Source of the DNA: Ga0077555 sp041397775 | GTDB lineage: Bacteria > Pseudomonadota > Alphaproteobacteria > Rhizobiales > Hyphomicrobiaceae | NCBI GenBank assembly: GCA_041397775.1 | Contig: JAWKWB010000006.1 | Location: 372,001-436,000, forward strand | DNA length: 64,000 nt | Reading direction: 5' to 3' | Shown: in pieces, positions 39,518 to 47,513 of the stretch | Numbering within the stretch: the stretch's first letter is position 1 | How the letters are laid out: every line of letters starts with the position of its first letter | Program-made: the position numbers and the translations under genes | The notes under the pieces: model-generated | The model's input: only the letters and a program-made list of their open reading frames with translations | Databases searched by the model: none | What the model was told of the DNA's origin: nothing

Positions 39518-40476
39518 CGGACTGGTGGCTTCTGGGTGATATCGGCGGCACAAATGCACGCCTCGCCGTCAGCGAGGGAGCGGGCCGGGTCGGCCATGAG
39601 CGCGCCTATGGAACGCAGAGGCTCGCGTCGCTCGACGCCGCTCTGGCCGATTATCTGGCGTCGCTGCCGCAAGACCTTTCCGTATCGCGGTGCCGGGGCG
39701 CCCGCATCGCGGCCGCGGGCCCCGTCGAGGGCAACGCCGTCAAGCTCACCAACGCACAGTGGCACATTCGCGGCGAGGACGTTTCGGCCCGGATCGGCGG
39801 CGCACCGGCCATCATCGTCAACGACCTCGAAGCCGTGGCAGCGCTTCTGCCGCATCTTGCGGCGGGCGACGTGCGCATGATCGGCGATGCTCCGCTCTCC
39901 ACGGGGTCGTCACATGCGGTCGCGATCAACCTGGGGACGGGGCTGGGCGCTGCAGCCGTCGTCAAGACGCGCTGCGGGCAGTGGCTTCCGATCGGCGGGG
40001 AACCCGGACACTTCTCCTTTGCCGTCTCGGATGCCGAAGACGCGGGACTGCTGGCCCATGCCACGACCTTCGAGGACTACCTGTCGGGCCGGGGCGTCGG
40101 ACATCTCTACGACGTCGTCGCCGCGCTCGCGCAGGGGGGAGATGGAGCCGCGCCTGCCTCGCACGGCCTGTCGGCCGAAGGCGTCTTCGCAGCGGCCGCC
40201 AGCGACCCCATCGCACAACGATGTGTCCGTCAGGTCAGCCGCATGCTCGGCCGTTTCGCCGGCGATCTCGTCTTGGCGACGGCGGCATGGGACGGGGCGT
40301 TTCTCTGCGGAAGCGTGGTGGGCGGCTGGGCGGCCGTTTGCGACACGGCGGATTTTCGCGTCGCGTTCGAAGCCAAGGGCGCGATGAGTTCGCGGATGCG
40401 CGGCGTACCGTCTGCCATGATCCTCACTCCCGATCCCGCCTTGATCGGGCTCACTCATCTCGGCGCCGACGCATAG
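39514..40476 (+). CDS. glk: Glucokinase
   Basis: This is an ATP-dependent glucokinase of 320 residues. The phosphate-1 motif is LLGDIGGTNARLAV, the phosphate-2 region is AINLGTGLGAAAVV, and the sugar-binding block is GGEPGHFSFA. The adenosine region is FLCGSVVGGW. The GTG start at 39514 overlaps the otsA stop (GTGA) and has GGAGGAG upstream. As the last gene of otsB-GH15-otsA-glk, it would return glucose released by the GH15 enzyme to glucose 6-phosphate, the otsA substrate. Confidence 0.94.
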   Translation: MTDWWLLGDIGGTNARLAVSEGAGRVGHERAYGTQRLASLDAALADYLASLPQDLSVSRCRGARIAAAGPVEGNAVKLTNAQWHIRGEDVSARIGGAPAIIVNDLEAVAALLPHLAAGDVRMIGDAPLSTGSSHAVAINLGTGLGAAAVVKTRCGQWLPIGGEPGHFSFAVSDAEDAGLLAHATTFEDYLSGRGVGHLYDVVAALAQGGDGAAPASHGLSAEGVFAAAASDPIAQRCVRQVSRMLGRFAGDLVLATAAWDGAFLCGSVVGGWAAVCDTADFRVAFEAKGAMSSRMRGVPSAMILTPDPALIGLTHLGADA

Positions 40477-40540
40477 TGCGCTCGATGCGCAAAGGGGCGC
40501 TCGCCGTGCGCCCCCTCGACGACCAACCTTGTCGCTCCCG

Positions 40541-41077
40541 CTATTCCTGGATCTCCTCCAGATAGAGCGTCAGCTCGAAGATGAGCGCGCGCGACATGAT
40601 CGGGTCGACGTGGTCGCGGAACACCTCGCCCCATGCAGGCATGTCCTTGTTGCCGTGCGCCTCGATGCTGCCGCCATCGCGGATCATGCGCGCGATCGTG
40701 CTGAAGGGGAAATAGCCCTTGTTGCGCTTCTTGATCTGCGTGAGATCGGCCGGAGGCTTCTTCAGCGACTTGGCGAGTGCGCCACTGCCCTTGGCATCCA
40801 GGCCATGGCACACCGAGCAGTAGCGAATGAACTCCTCGGCGCCGGAGATGTCGCTGTCGTCGGCGATGAAGGAGGTCTCGTTGCCCCCTTTCTCCTGCTG
40901 CTGATCGCCAGCCGCGGCGGCGGGCGGGGCCGTCGCCCCCTTCGGCTTCGGCGCCACCGCTGCGGGCGGAGGAGGCGTCGGCTGGGCCCCGGGCTTGCCC
41001 GAGGATTGCGCCAGGGCCGTGCCCCCCAATGCCCCACACAGCAGGGCCGACAGAACGAGCGTTCGACTTCTCTTCAT
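40541..41077 (-). CDS. Periplasmic c-type cytochrome
   Basis: This is a 178-residue mono-heme protein. It has a signal peptide (ending GGTALAQ), a Pro/Ala/Lys-rich linker of about 40 residues and a cytochrome c domain with CSVCH as heme site (about residue 87). The probable axial Met lies in KDMPAWGEVFRDHV. The ATG at 41077 has AAGGG before it; an ATG nine bases earlier is also possible. The linker suggests tethering or reach across the periplasm. The electron partners are not encoded here. It is downstream of the giant repeat protein on the same strand. Confidence 0.9.
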   Translation of the reverse strand: MKRSRTLVLSALLCGALGGTALAQSSGKPGAQPTPPPPAAVAPKPKGATAPPAAAAGDQQQEKGGNETSFIADDSDISGAEEFIRYCSVCHGLDAKGSGALAKSLKKPPADLTQIKKRNKGYFPFSTIARMIRDGGSIEAHGNKDMPAWGEVFRDHVDPIMSRALIFELTLYLEEIQE

Positions 41078-41113
41078 CCCTTGCACCCCTCTCGTATCGA
41101 GGATGTCGCTTCT

Positions 41114-41168
41114 GCATCTGACGTTTGGTCACGAGAGCATCAAAGCGCAGGGACCAAACGTCAGGCGC
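41114..41168. repeat. Palindromic element, subtype I (truncated copy)
   Basis: GCATCTGACGTTTGGTC (41114-41130) pairs with 41152-41168, which has two mismatches (GACCAAACGTCAGGCGC). The outer CTAGTGTAGC arms are missing, but TTCT precedes the left arm, as in the spacer of complete elements. It lies between the cytochrome c gene and the end of the giant repeat-protein gene, six bases from the latter's stop. Confidence 0.82.
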
Positions 41169-41174
41169 GTGCCG

Positions 41175-44100
41175 TTAGCGGCGGCGGATCGGCACGCAGC
41201 GGTTGCCCTGGCGTACCGTTCCTCCCGGGCACGACACGCGCGGCGGCGGTCGAACCACGGGTGGCCTGGGCGGCCTGGGCCGCACGATCGGCGGACGCGG
41301 AGGAGGCCGAGGCGGTCTCGGCCGGACGATCGGGGGCCGAGGCGGCGGGCGCACCACGGGCGGGCGCGGCGGCGGACGCACGATCGGGGGCCGGGGCGGC
41401 GGGCGTACCACGGGCGGCCGCGGCGGCGGCGGGCGGACGATCGGAGGCCGGGGCGGCGGGCGCACCACGGGCGGCCGCGGCGGCGGCGGACGGACGATCG
41501 GAGGCCGGGGCGGCGGCGGGCGGACGATGGGCACACAGTGATTGCCTTGACGCACCGTTCCCGGGCGGCAGACGACAGGCGGAACGATCACTGGAACGCA
41601 ACGGTTGCCGATGCGGCGCTGGCCTGGCGGGCACGGATGCGCGATGGGGCCGACGCAGCGGTTCCCCACGCGACGCTGACCCGGAGGGCAGATCACCGGA
41701 GGCGGCACGATGCCTGGAACGCACCGATTGCCGATCCGGCGCTGGCCCGGCGGGCACGGATGTACGATGGGGCCGACGCAGCGGTTGCCCACGCGATGCT
41801 GACCCGGAGGGCAGATCACCGGAGGCGGCACGATGCCTGGAACGCACCGGTTGCCGATGCGGCGCTGCCCTGGCGGGCACGGATGCACGATGGGGCCGAC
41901 GCAACGGTTGCCCACGCGATGCTGACCCGGAGGGCAGATCACCGGAGGCGGCACAATGCCTGGAACGCACCGATTGCCGATCCGGCGCTGGCCCGGCGGG
42001 CACGGATGCACGATGGGGCCGACGCAACGGTTGCCCACGCGACGCTGACCCGGAGGGCAGATCACCGGGGGCGGCACGATGCCTGGAACGCACCGGTTGC
42101 CGATCCGGCGCTGCCCTGGCGGGCACGGATGCACGATGGGGCCGACGCAGCGGTTGCCCACGCGATGCTGGCCCGGAGGGCAGATCACCGGAGGCGGCAC
42201 GATGCCTGGAACGCACCGATTGCCGATCCGGCGCTGGCCCGGCGGGCACGGATGCACGATGGGACCCGGGATCGGGATGCAGCGGTTGCCCAGGCGGTGC
42301 GTGCCGGGCGGGCATGGCGGCGCCACGATCTGAACGCAGCGGCCGTTCCGCATGATCTGGCCGGGCGGGCAATGACCGGGGCTGACGATGCAGCGGCCAT
42401 TGCGGAGTTGCTGACCCGGCGGGCAGATATGCGTCGCGGGAATGCAACGCCCATTGACGAAGCGCTGGCCCGGAGGGCAGTGGCCGCCCGGCATGACGCA
42501 TCGGCCATGACGCAGCACCATCGGCGGCCGGCACGCCTGGACGGGAACGCAACTTCCATTGCGGGCCGTCGTGCCTGCCGGGCAGACGCAGTGGCCTCCC
42601 CTGGCGATCATGGGCGGACGACAGGTCGGTGCGCTGATGCACCGGCCGCGCACGGGGATGGCGCCATTGGGGCACACGCAGCGGCCGCCTCGCGCGACCA
42701 GAGGCGGGCGGCAGACCACGATCGGCTCGCAGCGGCCATGATGAGGTGCGCGGCCGTTGGGGCAGACGCACGTGCCGCCGCGGTTGACGAGCGGGGGACG
42801 GCATACCGTCACCGGCGCGCAACGGCCATGCTGCAAGCGTGTGCCTTCCGGACAAACGCAGCGGCCATGGCGCAGGACCAGCGGCGGCCTGCAGCCCTCC
42901 GGCTCGCTGAAGCAGCGGCCATGATGGGGCAGCGTCCCGTTCGGGCAAACGCACGTGCCGTGTCGGCGCACGAGCGGCGGCGGGCAGCGCGGCGGTATCT
43001 TGATGACATCGATGATCGACTGGCAGCGCCCGTCGTGGCGCCACGTCCCGGGCGGGCAGCGCGGCGGCAGCGGGATGAGCGTATCGATGGGTGTGAAGAT
43101 CGGGGGCGGCGCGGGGCCGACCAGAGTGATGGGTTGCTTGGGCGGCGGGCACAGGACCTTGAAGTCCCACACCGTGCTCTTCGTGCCTTCACAATTGGGA
43201 TTGACCTCGACGCGGACCTTGCGGGCGCCGGGGGGCACGCTGAACGGCTGGGTGCCCGTGCCGGAGACGCACTGCGTGTCGTGCACCAGGACGCCATCGA
43301 CGAAGACGCGCATCTGGTCCTTGACCGAGACCATGTTCCATTCGATCGCGGCCTTGCCGTCGCGATTGCCCAGGTCGATCTCGACCGCCTCCGGCGCGTC
43401 GCCGCCCTGCTGCACGGTATCGTTGCACTGGGCTGTGCGCGTCCCATCCGTCGGCGGCAGGGGAGGCGCCACCGGGATGACGACCGGCGGCAGCGGTGGT
43501 GGCGGGAGAGGTGGCGGCAAGACGTCGACGCTGTGGCAGGCGCGGTCGTTCAGCGGATTGGCATCGCCGGAAAGGCCTGCGTCCTCGGGGAACAGGGCGT
43601 CACGCAACGTATCCGTGATCGCGCCGTCGACATCGAGGCCGAAGTCCGTCTGATAGGCGGTAATGGCCGCCGTCGTCTGCGCATCCAGAACACCATCGAC
43701 GGGACCGGGATCATAGCCCAGCGCGCTCAGGCGGCGCTCGATGGCCAGAATGACGTCCGCGGAATCGTCGGGACCGAGCGGGGCCCAGACGTCCTCCACG
43801 CAGTTCTCCACGGTCCCGACCATGCCGGGCGGCAGGACGATGTCCATGGTCAGCGTCACGAACTGGCCCGGTGCGAGCGTGACCGTGTCATGGGCGCAGT
43901 TGACGCTGTCTCCCGCCTGCGTGCAGGCCCATTCGGGCTGCGGCGCGAAATTGGCCAGCGTCGCTCCCGGCGGCATCGTGTCCGTCTCGAACAGGGGGCC
44001 GTTCCACGTGCCCGTGCCGACGTTGGCAACGGTGATGGTGAAGCTGCAGACATCGCCGGCGATACACGTGGCAGGCCCGGTCTTGCGCTTCTCGAGATCG

Positions 44101-45872
44101 GGCTGCGGCGGAGGCGGCGTGCTCGACGTCCCCTCGGTCACGACCGTGACCGTCGGCGGCGCCAGGGGCGGGGGCTGCGGCGGGGCGAGGACCGGCGCAC
44201 CCGAGCACGACTGATAGACGGCCACGTCGCCGATCTTGGTGGCGTCGTCGCGCGTCAATTCCGGCACGATCGGCTGACCGGCGCCGTCGAGGTTCTGGTC
44301 GGTGTCGATCATGTAGGACTGGCGCGGGCCAGCCGGTGGATAGGCGTCCCCGCCCAAGGTGACCAACGTCATCTCTGGCAGCACGTCGGCCAGGACGGCT
44401 TCCGGTCCGCCCTGCAGACCGCTGACGTGCGAGCCGTCCGAGCGCTTGTTGGCCGCGGGATTGAAACACGGGCCTGCGGGCGAGCATAGCCAGTCGCCGG
44501 TGATCCAAACGGACTGATCGGGTGCGTTGAGGTCGACCTGGCCGGCGCGGTCGTAGCCGTAGCCGAAGTCCGCGCCACCTGCGCCGTTGGCCCGGATGCG
44601 CGGCGAGGTCATGCCGCGGCGGTCGAAGTAGCCTACGTCGTAGCGGCCGGCCAGCGTCCAGCTATCGTCCGTCTCGGCGTTGTAGCGCAGAACGCGGGCC
44701 GCGAAGGGATCGGCGAACGGATGCGTCGCGGCGAGCCCGAGATTGCGCATGCCGCCACGTTCCGACATCAGCATCGCCTTCGCGGGGCCGCAACGCGGGA
44801 ACGTAATGTCGGAGACGGGATTGCTCGCGCCGAAGCGCGCCACGTCGACAGGGTCGATGAAGAACTCCGGCATCGACATCTCGCGCGTGACGCGCGCTGG
44901 ATCGAAGTGTCCGTCCTCCGTCATTGCGACGGACCAGAGCGAATTGTGCTTCTCGTCTTCGGGGGCGGTGGCAAAGCCGGCACTGCCCAGGGCCGCGCTG
45001 CCCCACACCGCATAGTAGACGCGCACTTCACCCGTCGCATCGTCGCGGCGCACGCCGATGCCCCAGATCCTGCGCCGGAAGTCCGCGATGTTCCAGCACT
45101 CCGGCGTCGCCGAAAAATCACCCGTGGGGCAATCGGCGATGCGGGCACGCGAGGCAGGATCGAAGGCGACGGACGGCAGGGTCGAGGGCGATGCCTTCTC
45201 CGTATCGAAGTACGTGCCGCGCCCCTCCACGCCATGATCGAAGCGGCCGAGGTCCTTGCCGTCGGCAATGGCGATGCGGTGGATCATGCCCGTCTCGAGG
45301 TCGGTGACGAGGAGCTGATCGTGCCACTGATCGTAGGCGATGTTGCCCAGCGCGGCGCCGGTGTTTTCGCGTCCGTCCAGCGTGACGTTGGAGAAGACGG
45401 CGGGCTTGTAGCCGTTCGCGGCGCTCAACTTGTAGATCGTGCCCGGGCCGCCTCCCGCCCCCCACATGCCCGGCATCCAGGCCCGGTTGTCGGCGGTGCG
45501 GTGCAAGCCGAATGCGGCCGTCGCGGTAATGTAGATGTTGGGGGGATTTGCGTTATCGAGCGCGACGCCGAAGACCTGGCCGACCTCGCGCGCCTTGACG
45601 AAGGCACGCTGCGGCTCGTTGAGCCAGTGCTGGCCTTGCGCGGGCTGTCCGGGCTTGCGGATATCCGTGATGCTGCCGACGATCCCGTCGGGATCGAGCG
45701 TTGGCGACGGTCCAGGCCTGATCCCCGAAAACCGCGTGACGAAGGCTTCGCCGGGTTGCATGGCAGAGCCTGGGCCGGAGGCCGGGGGGGCCTGGGCGAA
45801 AGCCGCCACATGACTGAGCAGAAACACCAGCGCACCAGCGAGCATCGACAGTCGGCGCGCGGTCTTCGTCAT
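41175..45872 (-). CDS. Giant secreted Cys-rich repeat protein with DUF11 and peptidoglycan-binding-like domains
   Basis: The product is 1565 residues with a signal peptide (MTKTARRLSMLAGALVFLLSH..., cut near AFAQ). Residues about 30-580 look like a secreted beta-propeller-like domain. DUF11 follows (about 590-700, SFTITVANVGTGTWNG), then a PG_binding_1-like helix bundle (about 706-762, IERRLSALGYDPGPVDG) and a jelly-roll-like region (about 816-910). About 29 short modules of the form C-P-P-G-x-x-x-x-G-N-R-C come next (about 940-1440). The tail of about 120 residues is built of RPPPRPPIV-type repeats and ends in one more module. The start ATG at 45872 has GGGGAGTG upstream. A surface or wall-bound adhesive or structural role is plausible but unproven. 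I know no characterised homologue. Confidence 0.85.
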   Translation of the reverse strand: MTKTARRLSMLAGALVFLLSHVAAFAQAPPASGPGSAMQPGEAFVTRFSGIRPGPSPTLDPDGIVGSITDIRKPGQPAQGQHWLNEPQRAFVKAREVGQVFGVALDNANPPNIYITATAAFGLHRTADNRAWMPGMWGAGGGPGTIYKLSAANGYKPAVFSNVTLDGRENTGAALGNIAYDQWHDQLLVTDLETGMIHRIAIADGKDLGRFDHGVEGRGTYFDTEKASPSTLPSVAFDPASRARIADCPTGDFSATPECWNIADFRRRIWGIGVRRDDATGEVRVYYAVWGSAALGSAGFATAPEDEKHNSLWSVAMTEDGHFDPARVTREMSMPEFFIDPVDVARFGASNPVSDITFPRCGPAKAMLMSERGGMRNLGLAATHPFADPFAARVLRYNAETDDSWTLAGRYDVGYFDRRGMTSPRIRANGAGGADFGYGYDRAGQVDLNAPDQSVWITGDWLCSPAGPCFNPAANKRSDGSHVSGLQGGPEAVLADVLPEMTLVTLGGDAYPPAGPRQSYMIDTDQNLDGAGQPIVPELTRDDATKIGDVAVYQSCSGAPVLAPPQPPPLAPPTVTVVTEGTSSTPPPPQPDLEKRKTGPATCIAGDVCSFTITVANVGTGTWNGPLFETDTMPPGATLANFAPQPEWACTQAGDSVNCAHDTVTLAPGQFVTLTMDIVLPPGMVGTVENCVEDVWAPLGPDDSADVILAIERRLSALGYDPGPVDGVLDAQTTAAITAYQTDFGLDVDGAITDTLRDALFPEDAGLSGDANPLNDRACHSVDVLPPPLPPPPLPPVVIPVAPPLPPTDGTRTAQCNDTVQQGGDAPEAVEIDLGNRDGKAAIEWNMVSVKDQMRVFVDGVLVHDTQCVSGTGTQPFSVPPGARKVRVEVNPNCEGTKSTVWDFKVLCPPPKQPITLVGPAPPPIFTPIDTLIPLPPRCPPGTWRHDGRCQSIIDVIKIPPRCPPPLVRRHGTCVCPNGTLPHHGRCFSEPEGCRPPLVLRHGRCVCPEGTRLQHGRCAPVTVCRPPLVNRGGTCVCPNGRAPHHGRCEPIVVCRPPLVARGGRCVCPNGAIPVRGRCISAPTCRPPMIARGGHCVCPAGTTARNGSCVPVQACRPPMVLRHGRCVMPGGHCPPGQRFVNGRCIPATHICPPGQQLRNGRCIVSPGHCPPGQIMRNGRCVQIVAPPCPPGTHRLGNRCIPIPGPIVHPCPPGQRRIGNRCVPGIVPPPVICPPGQHRVGNRCVGPIVHPCPPGQRRIGNRCVPGIVPPPVICPPGQRRVGNRCVGPIVHPCPPGQRRIGNRCVPGIVPPPVICPPGQHRVGNRCVGPIVHPCPPGQRRIGNRCVPGIVPPPVICPPGQHRVGNRCVGPIVHPCPPGQRRIGNRCVPGIVPPPVICPPGQRRVGNRCVGPIAHPCPPGQRRIGNRCVPVIVPPVVCRPGTVRQGNHCVPIVRPPPPRPPIVRPPPPRPPVVRPPPRPPIVRPPPPRPPVVRPPPRPPIVRPPPRPPVVRPPPRPPIVRPRPPRPPPRPPIVRPRPPRPPVVRPPPRVSCPGGTVRQGNRCVPIRRR
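41578..42262. repeat. 123-bp tandem repeats inside the Cys-rich protein gene
   Basis: Near-identical 123-bp units begin at 41578 (diverged), 41701, 41824, 41947, 42070 and 42193 (partial). Each encodes 41 residues holding two C-x11-C modules. Single-base differences (H or R in the QHRVG/QRRVG position) vary between units, a sign of repeated duplication or gene conversion. Copy number could vary between strains or be misassembled. Confidence 0.92.
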
Positions 45873-46284
45873 AATCGGACACTCCCCGTCTCGTGTCGTC
45901 GTCGCGACCCTCGTGGAATGCAGCGGCACGCCGCACGTCGTCGCCTCGATCCGAACCAAACGAGCAAAGCCGGCGGTTCATGCGCAATTCGGTTCGAGAC
46001 GCCCGCTGCACGGTCGCCACGCCAGCGGTCGCGAGCTGGCAACGCGGCCGATTGTGCAGTTAACGAACTTATACGTAAATTAGAGAGCGCTTCCACCCTC
46101 GCCGCCTTGATAGAGGTCAAGATTCGCAACACAGCATTCAAAATCTCCGAAATCGCGCGGTGCACAGGCGCCGTCTCGGTCAGTGAATGAGGCCTCCGGC
46201 GGCCCCCAAGCCGCGCATCTGGCGCTTGCTGGGGGATGGCGTTTACCGCACTGTCGAGCGGCAACGGCTGAAAGGCGCCCCCAC
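45873..46284. other. Divergent intergenic region (412 bp)
   Basis: This is the promoter region shared by the giant repeat protein (minus) and the TauE-type permease (plus). It has an AT-rich centre (gttaacgaacttatacgtaaattag, near 46057-46084) in otherwise GC-rich sequence, the most likely place for RNA polymerase and regulator binding. I see no gene, tRNA or palindromic element of the family found elsewhere. Confidence 0.5.
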
Positions 46285-47007
46285 ATGACTTGGCTCGTAC
46301 TGCTCGCGCTCGGCGTCCTGGCGGGCACAGTGGGAGGCGTGGTCGGCTTTGGCGGCTCGACGATCCTGCTGCCGGCCCTCGTCCTGGTCTTCGGCCCCAA
46401 GGAAGCGGTGCCGATCATGGGGCTGGCGGGGCTGCTGGCAAACCTGTCCCGCGTGACGACATGGTGGCGGGCGGTCGATTGGCAGGCGGCAGCCGTCTAT
46501 TCGCTGACGGGAGTGCCCTCGGTGGCGCTCGGCGCGCGCTTGTTCCTGGCGCTCGACGCCCGCATGGTCGAAGGCTTCCTCGGCGTGTTCATGATCGCCA
46601 TGGTGCCGGTGCGCCGCTGGCTGATGGCCCGGCAGTTCAAGATCGGACTGGGCGGATTGGCGCTGGCGGGGATCGCAGTGGGCTTCCTGACGGGAATGGT
46701 CGCCTCGACCGGGCCGCTCAGCACGCCGTTCTTTCTGGCGTTCGGGCTCGTCAAGGGCGCCTACGTGGCGACCGAGGCCCTGGGTTCGCTCTCCATTTTC
46801 TCGACCAAATCACTGGTGTTCCAGCGCTTCGGCGCCATCGGCGTGGAGACCGCGCTCAAGGGGGCCATCATCGGCGGCGCGATGATGCTGGGCTCCTGGC
46901 TCGCCAAGCGCATCGTGGAGCGACTGGAGGCCCGGCAATTCGGTGCCATCATGGATGGGGTGATGCTGCTTGCCGGCGTCTCGATGCTCGGCGCTCTGTG
47001 GGTCTGA
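46285..47007 (+). CDS. TauE/SafE (TSUP) family anion permease
   Basis: This is a 240-residue inner-membrane protein with about seven helices. It has the duplicated TSUP motif: first VLAGTVGGVVGFGGSTILLPALVLVFGPKEAVPIM, then VGFLTGMVASTGPLSTPFFLAFGL. The family exports or imports sulfite, sulfoacetate and related organosulfur anions. The ATG at 46285 starts the first helix; upstream in-frame ATGs are not membrane-like. No sulfur-metabolism genes adjoin it, so the substrate is open. Confidence 0.9.
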   Translation: MTWLVLLALGVLAGTVGGVVGFGGSTILLPALVLVFGPKEAVPIMGLAGLLANLSRVTTWWRAVDWQAAAVYSLTGVPSVALGARLFLALDARMVEGFLGVFMIAMVPVRRWLMARQFKIGLGGLALAGIAVGFLTGMVASTGPLSTPFFLAFGLVKGAYVATEALGSLSIFSTKSLVFQRFGAIGVETALKGAIIGGAMMLGSWLAKRIVERLEARQFGAIMDGVMLLAGVSMLGALWV

Positions 47008-47131
47008 GCGCGCGTCACCGCCAACGTGGCGATTGCGGCCGGCCAAGATCCCCCCTCAGGGCATCGTTAACCATTTCCAGTTACCATTTTCACCTTGGAA
47101 CGACCCGGAAAATGCCATGTTGCCGGGTGAT

Positions 47132-47210
47132 CTAGTGTAGCGCATCTGACGTTTGGTACCCACTCGCAGCTGGGACCATGACCAAACGTCAGATGCAAAA
47201 GCTACACTAG
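47132..47210. repeat. Palindromic element, subtype I, array copy 1
   Basis: The left half is CTAGTGTAGC (47132-47141) plus GCATCTGACGTTTGGT (47142-47157). The right half is ACCAAACGTCAGATGC (47181-47196), AAAA, then GCTACACTAG (47201-47210). Both arm pairs are perfect; the four A bases make one side asymmetric. It starts 124 bp after the permease gene, and that stretch holds no other feature. Confidence 0.95.
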
Positions 47211-47223
47211 AATCATATGGTTG

Positions 47224-47300
47224 CTAGTGTTCCTTCTGGCTCCGACACTTGGTCCAGAGTATGACGCACGGGGAACCAAGTGTCGGAGCCGGAACACTAG
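47224..47300. repeat. Palindromic element, subtype II, array copy 2
   Basis: The left half is CTAGTGTTCC, TTCT, GGCTCCGACACTTGGT (47238-47253). The right half is ACCAAGTGTCGGAGCC (47275-47290) and GGAACACTAG (47291-47300). All pairings are perfect. It has the same 10 + 4 + 16 architecture as subtype I, read in the opposite orientation, but a different arm sequence. A 13-bp linker separates it from copy 1. Confidence 0.95.
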
Positions 47301-47375
47301 TGTAGCGCATCTGATGTTTGGTCCCCGGTTGCGGCTGGGCTTGCAACCAAACACCAGATGAAAAAGCTACGCGAG
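47297..47375. repeat. Palindromic element, subtype I, array copy 3
   Basis: This copy shares the four bases CTAG (47297-47300) with the end of copy 2. The left arms are CTAGTGTAGC and GCATCTGATGTTTGGT. The right arms, ACCAAACACCAGATGA and GCTACGCGAG, carry four mismatches and keep the AAAA spacer. It lies exactly 165 bp from copy 1. Confidence 0.92.
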
Positions 47376-47388
47376 AAACAATTGGTTC

Positions 47389-47465
47389 TGAGTGTTCCCT
47401 TTGGTTCCGACATTTGCACTCGGAGGAACTGCCAGGGGATGCAGATGTCGGAATCGGAACAGTAG
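47389..47465. repeat. Palindromic element, subtype II, array copy 4
   Basis: The left inner arm is GGTTCCGACATTTGCA (47403-47418) and the right is TGCAGATGTCGGAATC (47440-47455); both differences can pair as G-U in plus-strand RNA. The right outer arm is GGAACAGTAG. It lies exactly 165 bp from copy 2, after a 13-bp linker. The array ends 48 bp before the amidase gene, so it may be within its leader. Confidence 0.92.
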
Positions 47466-47513
47466 TGGCTACCCAAGGCTTGAAGCGTACTGCGTAGACG
47501 GGGGTCGGACGAC

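Noticed and set aside
41578..42262. Possible CRISPR array
   Set aside because: The units are 123 bp, contiguous, in frame and without unique spacers, and they code for protein modules. No cas genes are nearby.
40995..44489. Long open frame (1164 codons) on the plus strand, antisense to the giant Cys-repeat gene
   Set aside because: Its repeats (ADHRRRHDAWNAP...) are the antisense shadow of the 123-bp array. The minus strand has a signal peptide, a ribosome site and recognisable domains.
47132..47465. Insertion sequence or CRISPR
   Set aside because: There is no transposase ORF and no spacer-repeat alternation. Each unit is a self-contained palindrome, so it is listed as a repeat family.
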